Positions 35,487 to 44,977 of a DNA stretch of 64,000 nt are shown piece after piece. The translations under genes and the position numbers were made by a program. The stretch covers positions 246,001 through 310,000 of the forward strand of contig NZ_JAPHOQ010000001.1 in the NCBI RefSeq assembly GCF_026191355.1. Direction: 5' to 3'. Every line of letters starts with the position of its first letter. The stretch's first letter is position 1. Source of the stretch: Legionella sheltonii. GTDB taxonomy: Bacteria; Pseudomonadota; Gammaproteobacteria; Legionellales; Legionellaceae. Below the pieces are notes generated by a model. It made no database searches, was not told the origin of the DNA, and worked only from the letters and a program-made list of their open reading frames with translations.

Positions 35487-36614
35487 ATGCGACTTAAGAT
35501 AGAAGAAGATACTCAAGAAGCGAATGTTTTTATCTATGGTAAAATGGGTCCAGATGCAACCAATCTCATTCTTTTTTCTAGGGTTGCCTGGTTAAGCAAT
35601 CAATCGAACTGCTCCTCAAAGGTCGCTCTTTTGCAAGAAAACGGCTCAAAATTATGGTTGATCCGTGACAGCCGAGTTGATGGATTGCTCACGGTTCAAT
35701 CCATTAGCTGGAATAAAGAATTGGCACAATGGCAAGCGGATGGACCCCAACGTTTTATGTTGTCAAATGACTACGGGTGGGTTTTGAATAATGCGCATCC
35801 AGAGTCTGAGGATTTTTTTGTTATTGCTGATTCAGTGGGTGGGATAATTCACATGACCGATGAGAATACACAACCTCACCTTCCTGGATTATTAAAAACT
35901 CTATCTGCAAATGGTTATGAAGTAGAAAATAGAATAAATCCTAAATTTGGACAAGAAACACCATCGAAAGGTTATACCTCCTACCGCACTGACGCCGATG
36001 TTCCCCAACACGGCTCCAAGGGATCGAAACTGGAATCGACGACTGTCAATTTGCCAGAAGGGATACTTATTGCACTTTCTTGCCCATTGGTAACAATAAT
36101 TTCTGGCCAAATGAAAGTGATGAAAGATCCGGTTACATGGGTGGCTGATGGTATTAGCTATGAACGTTCTCAGTTATTGATGCTTCATCCTGATTTGGAG
36201 GAAGGAAAGGATTTTTATCCCAATATCAAACTTAAGACGATTATTAATTACGTCTCAGCAACTTCTTTAAGTCCCGAAGAGTATTGGGCAAAATTGCAGA
36301 AAGTAGAAGAGGATATCAAGGATCCGATACTTTTAAACACCCTGAAGGAGCCTGTTTTAAGTCCTAGTGGACATTCATTTGAAAAAAGTTCTATAGAAAC
36401 ATGGATAAACAGTAAATACGTTAATCTCCCTACAGTGAGTAATAGCGCTCCTATTCCCGATCCAATAACCAATCAAAACATTAGAGGAAAAATTCTTGTA
36501 GATAATAAAAATTTAAGCCAATTTATTAAAGCTTGGCCTGATTTTTATAGGCAGCAAGAATATAACTTGGCAATATCGCTTTCTGAAAAAGTGCAATACT
36601 CTAAATCAAACTAA
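35487..36614 (+). CDS. Double U-box protein, candidate effector E3 ubiquitin ligase (LubX-like)
   Basis: Seen: 375 residues. The second U-box is clear at about 279-350: DPILLNTLKEPVLSPSGHSFEKSSIETWI, then a PDPIT block and LSQFIKAW. A first, more diverged U-box is visible at about 199-256: CPLV...MKDPVTWVADGISYER, then FYPNIKLKTII. The N-terminal ~190 residues have no recognised domain. Known: U-boxes recruit ubiquitin-charged E2 enzymes; eukaryotic-type U-boxes in Legionella are Dot/Icm effectors, and LubX carries two. Inferred: a translocated E3 ligase with a substrate-binding N-terminus. GAGGAGA precedes the ATG. No bacterial substrate system exists for such a domain, so acquisition from a eukaryote is likely. 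Confidence 0.8.
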   Translation: MRLKIEEDTQEANVFIYGKMGPDATNLILFSRVAWLSNQSNCSSKVALLQENGSKLWLIRDSRVDGLLTVQSISWNKELAQWQADGPQRFMLSNDYGWVLNNAHPESEDFFVIADSVGGIIHMTDENTQPHLPGLLKTLSANGYEVENRINPKFGQETPSKGYTSYRTDADVPQHGSKGSKLESTTVNLPEGILIALSCPLVTIISGQMKVMKDPVTWVADGISYERSQLLMLHPDLEEGKDFYPNIKLKTIINYVSATSLSPEEYWAKLQKVEEDIKDPILLNTLKEPVLSPSGHSFEKSSIETWINSKYVNLPTVSNSAPIPDPITNQNIRGKILVDNKNLSQFIKAWPDFYRQQEYNLAISLSEKVQYSKSN

Positions 36615-36744
36615 GGGCTTCATTTGGTTCCTTCGAAGATCATATTATTTGCGAAGGAACTCTTTCAGCAACAACGCTTTTGATCGCAGTTACATTTTTT
36701 ATGGTATAGTTTTTTATGGCTATCTAATAAGGAAGTTTTGGGAT

Positions 36745-37998
36745 ATGCGCAAGGAATACCAAGGTGTGGTCACCCGATTTCTCCGCCAGGAGGAACGACT
36801 TATTCTATCCGAAGAACATGAAATGCCATTAGTTATCGAAGCAAATGGATCTTCGGATGTCGGATATCTGCAACAATTTTTAGCATCCAATTCCCTACAA
36901 ATCCTCGATGATATGGCTCGTTATGGAGCTGTGCTCTTAAGAGGCTTTAATATCGAGACGGATGAACAATTTGAACGGATCATTTTAAGTATTCCTGAGT
37001 TACGCGGTATTAGCGAAGCGTTTATGTCTGAAAATGGTCGGGTTCATGTGAATAATCTCAAATATGTTTTACATACCAATTCAGTATATAAAACTGGAGG
37101 AACACTTTATCTTGGTGGATTTCATACTGAAAATTATTATTCAGCTGATGTGCCTAGTTATCTTTGTTTTTGTTGTTTTCAACCTTCAGAATTAGGTGGT
37201 GAAACTGGTTTGATCAATACACAAAAAATTTACAGCCATTTGCACGATGCATTGAGACAGAAATTGGAAAAAAATTCCTTTTTTGTTTGTAAATGGTCCA
37301 TTGCAGAAGTGGCTGACCGATACCAGATTAGCCAGGATGCGGTACATAAAATATGTAATGACTTTAAACTCCCGGTGATTGGCGAGGGAGAGGAGCAGTT
37401 TGTTTTAATGTATAAACCAAGTGTCTTAGAACACCCGATTACTAAAGAAAAAGCATTACAAATCAATATGTTTGAGCTTCCTACCCTGAACTATGAGCTG
37501 AGAAAATGCTTTATGAATGACTATAAAGGGAAGAAATGGTTTTGGCATCGGTTTTTTTGGAAATTACCCACCTCAGTTTTTAACTCAGTAGAACAACTTG
37601 CAATTATTTTTATTTCTTTTTTTAACTCACCTACCAATTCGTATAAAATTTTGCGCACCAAATTAACTCATTTTAAAGCCAGCAGAAAAATAAAACGCTC
37701 TTCCTTGAATACAGTGAAAGTAGGAAGTTGTTTTAATAAGGAAGAAGTTAAAGAACTGGCCCAATTAATGCGAAATTATTATTCATCCTGTTTATGGGAA
37801 AAGGGGGATGTACTCCTCATAGACAATAAAAAAGTCATGCATGCAGGTATGCCTGGAATGGGGCATAGAGTGATTCGCGCCATGATTTGTAATCCTCTGC
37901 ATATGAACTATTCAGCATCGGAGTCAGGCTCTTTAGTTGCAAAAGAACGAACAACTGACACAATTGGAGCTTATATGGCTAAAGGGACTACTAATTAA
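36745..37998 (+). CDS. TauD/TfdA-family Fe(II)/2-oxoglutarate dioxygenase-like protein
   Basis: Seen: 417 residues. FHTENYYSADVPSYLCFCC (HxE iron ligands near residue 130), GGETGLIN, and a C-terminal GDVLLIDNKKVMHAGMPGMG...HRVIRAM (distal His and 2-oxoglutarate-binding Arg) match the TauD fold. A long insertion with a basic aromatic segment lies between (about 240-330). Known: these enzymes hydroxylate small molecules or amino acids, sometimes in natural-product pathways (SyrP-like). ATG 36745 is preferred over 36649, as AAGGAAG lies just upstream and the domain begins normally. Substrate unknown; no obvious pathway partner adjacent, although an ACP gene lies 2.6 kb upstream. Confidence 0.75.
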   Translation: MRKEYQGVVTRFLRQEERLILSEEHEMPLVIEANGSSDVGYLQQFLASNSLQILDDMARYGAVLLRGFNIETDEQFERIILSIPELRGISEAFMSENGRVHVNNLKYVLHTNSVYKTGGTLYLGGFHTENYYSADVPSYLCFCCFQPSELGGETGLINTQKIYSHLHDALRQKLEKNSFFVCKWSIAEVADRYQISQDAVHKICNDFKLPVIGEGEEQFVLMYKPSVLEHPITKEKALQINMFELPTLNYELRKCFMNDYKGKKWFWHRFFWKLPTSVFNSVEQLAIIFISFFNSPTNSYKILRTKLTHFKASRKIKRSSLNTVKVGSCFNKEEVKELAQLMRNYYSSCLWEKGDVLLIDNKKVMHAGMPGMGHRVIRAMICNPLHMNYSASESGSLVAKERTTDTIGAYMAKGTTN

Positions 37999-38077
37999 TG
38001 TCGGAATTTTCCCTTCTAACCGCTCACTTCTACTCCCCTCCTATAAGTGGGAGAGGAGATTCATATCTTATAATGAA

Positions 38078-38977
38078 CTAGAAAATTGCACGTGCGAGCT
38101 CAGCCCCTAGGCGAGCATTATTTTTAATTAAAGCGATATTGGCAAGTAAACTTTTTCCTTGGGTCAGTTGAGCCACTTCGGCGAGTAGAAAAGGGGTTAA
38201 TGCTTTTCCAGAAATATTATTTTGCGCGGCTTTTTGGATGGCATTCCTGATTACCGGTTCGATGATCTCTATTGGAATATTAAATTCTTTAGGGATCGGA
38301 TTAGTGATTAAGATACCTGAAGACATACCTATCTCCCAATGAGCAGCTAATATTTTAGCAAGAGTTGGTACATCCTCTACCCAGGTTGATAACGGATAAT
38401 CAGTAGAATCAGTATAAAAAGCAGGTAAAACTTGAGTGCGATAACCAATGACGGGTACACTCATCGTTTCTAAAAATTCTAAAGTACGTGGCAGGTCAAG
38501 AATTGCTTTCGCACCAGCACAAATGACTGCGATCGGTGTTCTTGAAATTTCAATTAAATCTGCGGAAATATCGTGCGCATCACCTCGGTGTACGCCACCA
38601 ATCCCACCTGTAGCAAATAATTTAATTCCTGCCTTCGCAGCACAAAATAAGGTGGCAGCAACTGTAGTTCCAGCAGAATATTTATTGGCAACGATGAAAG
38701 GTAAATCACGTCGACTGGCTTTCAAAACATCTTTATTGCATGCAAATTGTTGCAATTCATTTGCGGTTAAACCAATCTTTATTTTTCCATCAATCACCGC
38801 AATGGTTGCGGGCGTTACCTCATGGTCGCGGACAATTTGCTCTACTGCCTGAGCCGTTTCATAATTATCAGGATAGGGCATGCCATGAGAAATGATGGTG
38901 GATTCCAATGCTAATAGCGGTTTCTTATGCTCAAGAGCTAATTTTACTTCTGGGGAATAATCAAAAAATTGCTGCAT
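38078..38977 (-). CDS. psuG: Pseudouridine-5'-phosphate glycosidase
   Basis: Seen: 299 residues with the PsuG signatures ALESTIISHGMPYPDNYETA at the N-terminus, IAVIDGKIKIGL, FATGGIGGVHRGD and the late SGILITNPIPKEF. Known: splits pseudouridine 5'-phosphate into uracil and ribose 5-phosphate in nucleoside salvage, with Mn2+ and a catalytic Lys. It overlaps the kinase gene by 17 bp, giving a two-gene pseudouridine degradation operon with the kinase first. Confidence 0.93.
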   Translation of the reverse strand: MQQFFDYSPEVKLALEHKKPLLALESTIISHGMPYPDNYETAQAVEQIVRDHEVTPATIAVIDGKIKIGLTANELQQFACNKDVLKASRRDLPFIVANKYSAGTTVAATLFCAAKAGIKLFATGGIGGVHRGDAHDISADLIEISRTPIAVICAGAKAILDLPRTLEFLETMSVPVIGYRTQVLPAFYTDSTDYPLSTWVEDVPTLAKILAAHWEIGMSSGILITNPIPKEFNIPIEIIEPVIRNAIQKAAQNNISGKALTPFLLAEVAQLTQGKSLLANIALIKNNARLGAELARAIF

Positions 38978-39923
38978 GATCGGTTTCTCTTAATGTTTGG
39001 GTTAACTGAAGGTTTTTTAATGTCTCATGATTAATTTGTTGATTTACTGTATGGCAAGATTGTATGGTTAAAGCAGCCATCGCTGCCCCTGTTTTACAGG
39101 CATCAATTAAGGTGGCATGGTGTTTTAACTCATACAGAATTCCTGCAACAAATGCATCGCCTGCGCCGCTGACATCAACAATCGGGTCAATAAAAAATGC
39201 TGGGAAATGTTCCTGTACCGTTTCATTAACCAGTACATAGCCTGATTTACCCAAACTGATAATGCAATTTCTTACCCCTTTATCCAATAATAAATGACCT
39301 GCTTTGATGCAATCCGCTACTGAATGAATGCGGATGTCAGTCAGTGCTTCTGCTTCAAAACGATCGGGTTTCAGTAGAAAAACGTGTTCCAGGCGGGTGG
39401 GGAGCTTTTGTGCTTTAGTTACAGAGACCGGATCAATGCATAATTTAATATTTTTAGTACGTGCTATTTGAATTGTATGTTCGATAATTGCTTTCGGTAA
39501 ATTGGTATCCAAAAAAACAAGTGTGTCACTATCCCATTCATCCCAGGATTGGGTAAACGAATGAAACGGAACATGATCAAAAATGTCCATATCCGCTAAA
39601 GCAAAGAATAATTCTCCTTCTTGATCAAGAATGACATCATAATGAGCTGTCGGTTTATTAGGAAGGGTAAGAACATTTTTGGTTTGGATATTCAGACTTT
39701 TTAAATGGGCTATTGCTTCTAGTCCATAATTATCTTGACCGACCACGCTGCAAAGATGAACTTTGTCAGTCAACAAAGCAAGATTTTGAGCTACATTATG
39801 AGCCACACCGCCAAAGGTTGAAATAGATGAAACAGGGTTAGAAGTTCCCAATTGCAACTTATGAATTGATGTTAATTTTCGATCAATGGTGATACCGCCA
39901 ATGCATATTATTTTTCTATTCAT
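38961..39923 (-). CDS. psuK: PfkB-family pseudouridine kinase
   Basis: Seen: 320 residues with the PfkB start IICIGGITIDRKL, STFGGVAHNVAQNLALL (substrate-binding Gly-rich block) and the PfkB signature DVSGAGDAFVAGILYEL near residue 250, where the Asp of GAGD is the base. Known: PsuK phosphorylates pseudouridine to feed PsuG. The coupling to psuG (17 bp overlap) decides the specificity among PfkB kinases. Minus-strand operon psuK-psuG. Confidence 0.9.
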   Translation of the reverse strand: MNRKIICIGGITIDRKLTSIHKLQLGTSNPVSSISTFGGVAHNVAQNLALLTDKVHLCSVVGQDNYGLEAIAHLKSLNIQTKNVLTLPNKPTAHYDVILDQEGELFFALADMDIFDHVPFHSFTQSWDEWDSDTLVFLDTNLPKAIIEHTIQIARTKNIKLCIDPVSVTKAQKLPTRLEHVFLLKPDRFEAEALTDIRIHSVADCIKAGHLLLDKGVRNCIISLGKSGYVLVNETVQEHFPAFFIDPIVDVSGAGDAFVAGILYELKHHATLIDACKTGAAMAALTIQSCHTVNQQINHETLKNLQLTQTLRETDHAAIF

Positions 39924-40076
39924 TAATGGATTAAAAAATGATTGAGTTATGCATCATAGCATGAGAACAAGAAATTAAAATAAGAGTCCGGGTGCGTGAA
40001 GCAGAAACTCGGGAATCATACGAGCTCAACGGAATGGTCCGTTAAGCAGGTAGATTTCCCGAAGGTTCTTAGGAGT

Positions 40077-40763
40077 TTAATCAAGTTTTATACCAAAAGT
40101 ACTTAAATTTTCTTTTTTAACGTTAACGAAGCCCTGTTCTTGCATTACTTGTTTAAAGAAAGTTGGTATTTGGGGATTTGTAACGGAAATATTAGCTTGG
40201 TTTAATATCTTGGTTACAGAAGAAGCACAATTTTCGACTTTAATCTTCGGTTCTGAAGTTGGATGATGATGATCTCGATACAGAGTGCCAATACTGCCGT
40301 CAAAATCTTCTGGTACGAAACAACCATTTTCCTTCTGATGGTTTTCTATTGATAGTTTTGCTCCTGTACCACCTGTAAATAGCTTGGTAAACGCTGATGC
40401 AAGTGGATTTTGTTCTCCGAACACCGAATAAATGCATTGGTTGTTGTCTACTTCTTTTTTTATTTCTTTTTGTGCTTGCTTCGCCTTTTTGTATTGCTCT
40501 TTACTTACCTTTTTAAGTAACACATCATTTGCTTCTTTGATATCTTCTTTATGATCTTGAGCATATTGTCCTTGAACAGGGATTGATCCGAATGATAATC
40601 CATTAAGTATACTTCCAATTAGTCCTGGGAATAAACTAAAGTGATGGGTCTTCGGGGTATCATCTTTGACCTTGTGAACAAATGTTGATACATGTCCAGG
40701 CCCGTTCTCCTGATTCGTATCTTTGACACAAACGCCAATGTAATATTCTTCTTTGCTGTTCAT
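40077..40763 (-). CDS. Candidate effector, possible circularly permuted papain-like fold
   Basis: Not firmly recognised. Seen: 228 residues, no signal peptide. The N-terminal strand YYIGVCVKDT is followed by GHVSTFV (His24), a Lys/Gln-rich helix lies in the middle, and NCASSVTKIL (Cys179) comes near the C-terminus. A His-containing strand first and Asn-Cys helix later is the order in circularly permuted papain/NlpC-P60-like and LRAT-like proteins, a fold used by several Legionella effectors. Start ATG 40763 is chosen because GAGG lies about seven bases upstream; an in-frame extension to 40835 lacks a site. Catalysis and translocation are inferences. Confidence 0.5.
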   Translation of the reverse strand: MNSKEEYYIGVCVKDTNQENGPGHVSTFVHKVKDDTPKTHHFSLFPGLIGSILNGLSFGSIPVQGQYAQDHKEDIKEANDVLLKKVSKEQYKKAKQAQKEIKKEVDNNQCIYSVFGEQNPLASAFTKLFTGGTGAKLSIENHQKENGCFVPEDFDGSIGTLYRDHHHPTSEPKIKVENCASSVTKILNQANISVTNPQIPTFFKQVMQEQGFVNVKKENLSTFGIKLD

Positions 40764-41086
40764 TTTCTCTACCTCATATTTAAGATTCGTTAATGAGGCA
40801 TCCTTGCTTGCACAAAATACATGATGTTGATCCATTATATCGTTTGATTATTAAAGGAACATTAAATGGCGCTAATCAGATTGCATTTCGGTATTCGAGG
40901 GTAGAGAAACAGAACTGTGCTCGGCACCTGGGTTTTCTAGAGTAGACCTATAAATCCAGGCTGCACAGCCGGGATTGGATTGTTTTCTGCTGTGGCCTAA
41001 ACCTATAACATCATCTATGATTATGAAAAAAGCAGTCGGTTAATAGGCGCTCTTTTCAGAATGACTTAAATTCACAAGGAAAAATC

Positions 41087-42022
41087 ATGGGGCTTCTCGT
41101 TGATGGTCAGTGGCATGATGTCTGGTATGATACTTCTAAAACTGGAGGGGAGTTCAAAAGAGAATCATCCCAATTTCACTTTGCAATCACCAATGAACCA
41201 AATGCTCGATTTCCTGCTGAAAAGGGACGTTACCATTTATACGTCTCCCTGGCTTGTCCCTGGGCACATCGTACTTTGATTTTCAGAAAGCTCAAGAAAC
41301 TCGAGGATTATATTGAGGTTTCGATTGTGCATCCGCACATGCTTGAAAAAGGATGGGAGTTTAAGAACGGGATGGGCGCTACTGGAGATAGGCTTTATGG
41401 ATTGAATTATTTATACGAACTTTATCTGCAAGCAAATGATAAATATACGGGCAGAGTGACCGTACCGGTTTTATGGGATAAAAAAGAAAAAACGATTATT
41501 AATAATGAATCAGCAGAAATTATTCGTCAGTTTAATCAGGCGTTTAATCATTTAACAGGGGATAATCAAGATTTTTACCCGGAACCAATTCGTCCTGAAA
41601 TCGATGCCTTGAATGACCGAATTTATAATGCAATTAATAATGGTGTTTATCGTTGTGGCTTTGCAACCACACAACAGGCCTATGAAGAGGCCTATGGCCA
41701 ATTGTTTCTTTTGCTTGATGAACTGGATGTGCGCTTGCGTAACCAAAAGTATTTGTTAGGTGAACAGTTAACAGAGGCTGATTGGCGTTTTTTTACGACA
41801 TTAATCCGTTTTGATGCCGTTTATTACAGTCATTTCAAAACAAACCAGCAACGAATTAGTGATTATGAAGGGCTCCAACCCTATCTGAAACGTCTTTATC
41901 ACCATCCTGGAGTGCGTGAAACGGTAAACTTTTTACATATTAAGCAACATTATTATTTCAGTCATAAAACCATAAACCCAACGCAAATCGTACCTTTAGG
42001 GCCAAAATTGAATTTTGATTAA
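41087..42022 (+). CDS. Glutathionyl-hydroquinone reductase-type glutathione S-transferase
   Basis: Seen: 311 residues with the Xi-class GST signature YHLYVSLACPWAHRTL (active-site Cys57) and the N-terminal extension typical of the YqjG/ECM4 group, including EFKRESSQF. The C-terminal helical domain contains NNGVYRCGFATTQQAYEEA and LTEADWRFFTTLIRFD, both characteristic. Known: these enzymes reduce glutathionyl-hydroquinones using GSH. AAGGA precedes the ATG. Stand-alone gene, convergent with the aconitase. Confidence 0.92.
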   Translation: MGLLVDGQWHDVWYDTSKTGGEFKRESSQFHFAITNEPNARFPAEKGRYHLYVSLACPWAHRTLIFRKLKKLEDYIEVSIVHPHMLEKGWEFKNGMGATGDRLYGLNYLYELYLQANDKYTGRVTVPVLWDKKEKTIINNESAEIIRQFNQAFNHLTGDNQDFYPEPIRPEIDALNDRIYNAINNGVYRCGFATTQQAYEEAYGQLFLLLDELDVRLRNQKYLLGEQLTEADWRFFTTLIRFDAVYYSHFKTNQQRISDYEGLQPYLKRLYHHPGVRETVNFLHIKQHYYFSHKTINPTQIVPLGPKLNFD

Positions 42023-42042
42023 TCGTAGAGCAATTCTCCACT

Positions 42043-43986
42043 TTATTTGCTTTTATTTTTCTTTTTCAAATCTGTTTTCACCCAATTTATTAAGCCGCCT
42101 TCAACCAATAATTCGATTTGGCGTTGGGATAGAGTTTGTTCCACTTCTACGTCTTTATCGTTTATTTTTATCGTGAATGATTTTTTCTCCAGAATGTCCG
42201 GAAGGTTTTTGATTTCAACCACAGCATTGAGGTGGATAGCATTATAATCCTTAGGATTTTTAAAGGTTAAAGGCAAAATGCCGAAATTGATCAGATTTTG
42301 CCAATGGATACGGGCAAAACTTTTGGCAATGACTGCTCTTAAACCTAAATAGCGAGGAGCTAACGCTGCGTGTTCGCGACTTGAGCCTTGGCCATAATTT
42401 TCTCCGCCTACAATCACATGACCTTTTTTATGATTTTGGGTGCGCGCCACATACTCTGGATCGACATGACCGAAAGTAAATTCACTAATTTTAGGAATAT
42501 TACTTCGGTAAGGAAGCACTTTCGCACCGGCTGGAGAAATTTCATCGGTAGAAATATTATCCTCGACTTTAAGTAACACGGGTAGTTTCAACGAATGAGG
42601 TAAGGGTTCGAATTCGGGTAAGGTGATTATATTAGGACCTTTAACTAATTTTATTTTTTTTGCCTCTTCTAACGGTAAAGGGCTTTCAAAACATGCAGGG
42701 TTTAATATCCTTTTCTTAGGTATTTCGATTTCAGGATAAGGCATTTCTAAAGTTCTAGGATCGGTAATGGCCCCTGTTAATGCGGATGCAGCGGCAGTTT
42801 CAGGGCTACAAAGAAAAACTTTATCTTCATCAGTTCCTGAGCGACCAGGAAAGTTTCTTGGCACAGTGCGTAAACTATTTTTTTCTGTTGCGGGCGCCTG
42901 CCCCATCCCAATACATCCATTACAACCTGCCTGATGAATGCGAGCGCCAGCGCGAATGAGACTGCCTAAATGCCCATCGCGCACCAACTCTTCTAAGATA
43001 GTTCGTGATGTTGGATTGATATCAAATGACACATTAGGATGAATGGTTCGACCTTTTACTATTTCTGCTGCAATAGCAAAATCACGATATCCTGGATTGG
43101 CAGAGGAGCCAATATAGGTTTGATATACTTCTTCCCCAGCTATTTCAGCAACTGGAACTACATTGCCTGGACTCGTGGGTTTTGCAATGAGTGGTATCAG
43201 TTTAGATAAGTTGATTTCTGTATGTTCATCATAAGCGGTATTCTTGTCTGCTTTTAATTCCAACCAGTCTTTTTCACGACCTTGGCTTTGCAGGAATTCT
43301 TTAGTGATTTCATCCGAAGGGAATACGGTGGTGGTTGCTCCCAATTCAGCCCCCATATTGGCGATTACATGGCGATCCATGGCGCTCAGGTTTTTTAAAC
43401 CCTCACCATAATATTCAAAGATGTAACCCACACCACCTTTTACGTCATAACGACGCAGCATTTCCAGGATCACATCTTTTGCGCTAACCCATTTGGGCAG
43501 TGTACCAGTTAAATGAATCCCCATTACTTTAGGCATTTTGATATACAGTGGATAACCTGCTATGGCCATGGCAACTTCCAGTCCACCCGAACCGATGGCA
43601 ATCATGCCTAGAGAGCCTGCAGCACACGTATGACTGTCAGAGCCGGTCAATGTTTTACCGGGTTTTCCAAAATTTTGCATATGCACGGCATGGCTGATCC
43701 CATTCCCAGGCCGGCTAAAATAAAAACCAAAACGTCGCGCGGCACTGGCAAGAAAGAGGTGATCGTCAGGATTTTTATTATCTTCTTGGATGAGATTATG
43801 ATCGACGTATTGAACGGAAATTTCTGCCTGAGTTCGCTCAAGTCCTATGGCTTCTAATTCAAGCATGACCAAAGTTCCTGTTGCATCCTGACAAAGCGTT
43901 TGATCCATTTTTAAGGCAATTTCTTTCCCTGGTTCCATTTTGCCTTCAAGAAGATGGGCTTTGATGATCTTTTCGGTTACATTCAT
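42043..43986 (-). CDS. Aconitate hydratase, short (~650 residue) type
   Basis: Seen: 647 residues with aconitase landmarks: VDHNLIQ, GSDSHTCAAGSLGMIAIGSGGLEVAMA (first cluster Cys), GCNGCIGMG (second and third Cys of the [4Fe-4S] cluster), and a swivel domain with GGENYGQGSSREHAA and KSFARIHWQNLINFGILPL. Known: converts citrate to isocitrate. This length matches the shorter bacterial/mitochondrial-like aconitases rather than the ~890-residue AcnA known as a major iron protein in L. pneumophila, so it may be a second aconitase. ATG 43986 has GGAGG eight bases upstream. Confidence 0.88.
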   Translation of the reverse strand: MNVTEKIIKAHLLEGKMEPGKEIALKMDQTLCQDATGTLVMLELEAIGLERTQAEISVQYVDHNLIQEDNKNPDDHLFLASAARRFGFYFSRPGNGISHAVHMQNFGKPGKTLTGSDSHTCAAGSLGMIAIGSGGLEVAMAIAGYPLYIKMPKVMGIHLTGTLPKWVSAKDVILEMLRRYDVKGGVGYIFEYYGEGLKNLSAMDRHVIANMGAELGATTTVFPSDEITKEFLQSQGREKDWLELKADKNTAYDEHTEINLSKLIPLIAKPTSPGNVVPVAEIAGEEVYQTYIGSSANPGYRDFAIAAEIVKGRTIHPNVSFDINPTSRTILEELVRDGHLGSLIRAGARIHQAGCNGCIGMGQAPATEKNSLRTVPRNFPGRSGTDEDKVFLCSPETAAASALTGAITDPRTLEMPYPEIEIPKKRILNPACFESPLPLEEAKKIKLVKGPNIITLPEFEPLPHSLKLPVLLKVEDNISTDEISPAGAKVLPYRSNIPKISEFTFGHVDPEYVARTQNHKKGHVIVGGENYGQGSSREHAALAPRYLGLRAVIAKSFARIHWQNLINFGILPLTFKNPKDYNAIHLNAVVEIKNLPDILEKKSFTIKINDKDVEVEQTLSQRQIELLVEGGLINWVKTDLKKKNKSK

Positions 43987-44149
43987 CGTTATTTCCTCCC
44001 TGAGCACACCTGATTGTTAAAATATAGCACAGAGAGCTCTTCGGAGATTACCGCAAAATGGAATCAACTATGTCTTGCCTGCTTATTTGCTGACCTCAAT
44101 CAGTATGGACTAAACTTCAAGTTGATGGATCATTTTTGGAGAATAGGGC

Positions 44150-44782
44150 GTGAATTATGATAATCGAAATCAAGCAGGCCGTGTTCTAGCGGATTTGCTT
44201 AAGGATTATGCGGCAAGGACTGATGTGGTTATATTGGCATTACCTCGAGGTGGGGTCCCTGTTGCTTATGAAGTAGCGACTAAGTTATCGCTCCCACTGG
44301 ATATTTTTATTGTACGTAAACTGGGGGCTCCTGGACATGAAGAATTGGCAATGGGCGCTATTGCGTCTGGAGGAATTGCCGTATTTAACCAGGAAGTAGT
44401 CAATCTATTGCATATACAAAAAGATGCCATTGATAAAATTAAAAAATCAGAACAAGAAGAATTATCACGTCGTGAGCTTGTTTATCGTGGCAAGAGACCT
44501 TTTCCTGAGTTATCGGAAAAAACTATTATTCTTGTGGATGATGGCATTGCGACTGGTTATACAATGCGAGCGGCAATTGCCGCCTTGAAACAAAAAAAAC
44601 CGGCAAAAATTATTGTTGCAGTTCCTGTTGCGGCACAATCTACTTGTGATGAAATTGCGCTCTTAGTTGATGAGATCATTTGTCCAATGCGCCCGACTAA
44701 TTTTTATGCAGTAGGATTATGGTACAATGATTTTTCGCAAACTACAGACGATGAAGTAATCGAGTTGTTGCAGCAAAGTTAG
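44150..44782 (+). CDS. Phosphoribosyltransferase-domain protein
   Basis: Seen: 210 residues with a type I PRT fold: VVILALPRGGVPVAYEVA, LDIFIVRKLGAPGHEELAMGAI, and the PRPP loop TIILVDDGIATGYTMRAAI near residue 125. Known: this subgroup is widespread, often annotated as putative phosphoribosyl transferase, and has no settled substrate. Starts at GTG 44150 with GGAG nine bases upstream. Length is normal; the longer relatives carry an extra hydrolase domain that is absent here. Confidence 0.88.
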   Translation: MNYDNRNQAGRVLADLLKDYAARTDVVILALPRGGVPVAYEVATKLSLPLDIFIVRKLGAPGHEELAMGAIASGGIAVFNQEVVNLLHIQKDAIDKIKKSEQEELSRRELVYRGKRPFPELSEKTIILVDDGIATGYTMRAAIAALKQKKPAKIIVAVPVAAQSTCDEIALLVDEIICPMRPTNFYAVGLWYNDFSQTTDDEVIELLQQS

Positions 44783-44977
44783 ATATCCAAAGAACAAATT
44801 GTTATATTAAAGATACCCTAATAGGACATATTGAAATGTTTTGTAACTTCATTTGGTGATAAATAGGTTCACTGATTACTTCTATTGTTTTAAATTCAAG
44901 TAGGGCTGTTGACAATTCTACTCGCTTGGCCAAAATCAATAGAACGTTTTGCAGTTGTAAACAATGAGGGGCAAGAG

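Noticed and set aside
38448..38852. 134-codon plus-strand frame inside psuG
   Set aside because: Antisense shadow of a clear psuG gene; no ribosome site or recognisable domain.
42601..42620. tRNA T-arm-like string ggttcgaattc
   Set aside because: It lies in the aconitase coding frame and no acceptor or anticodon stem can be built around it.
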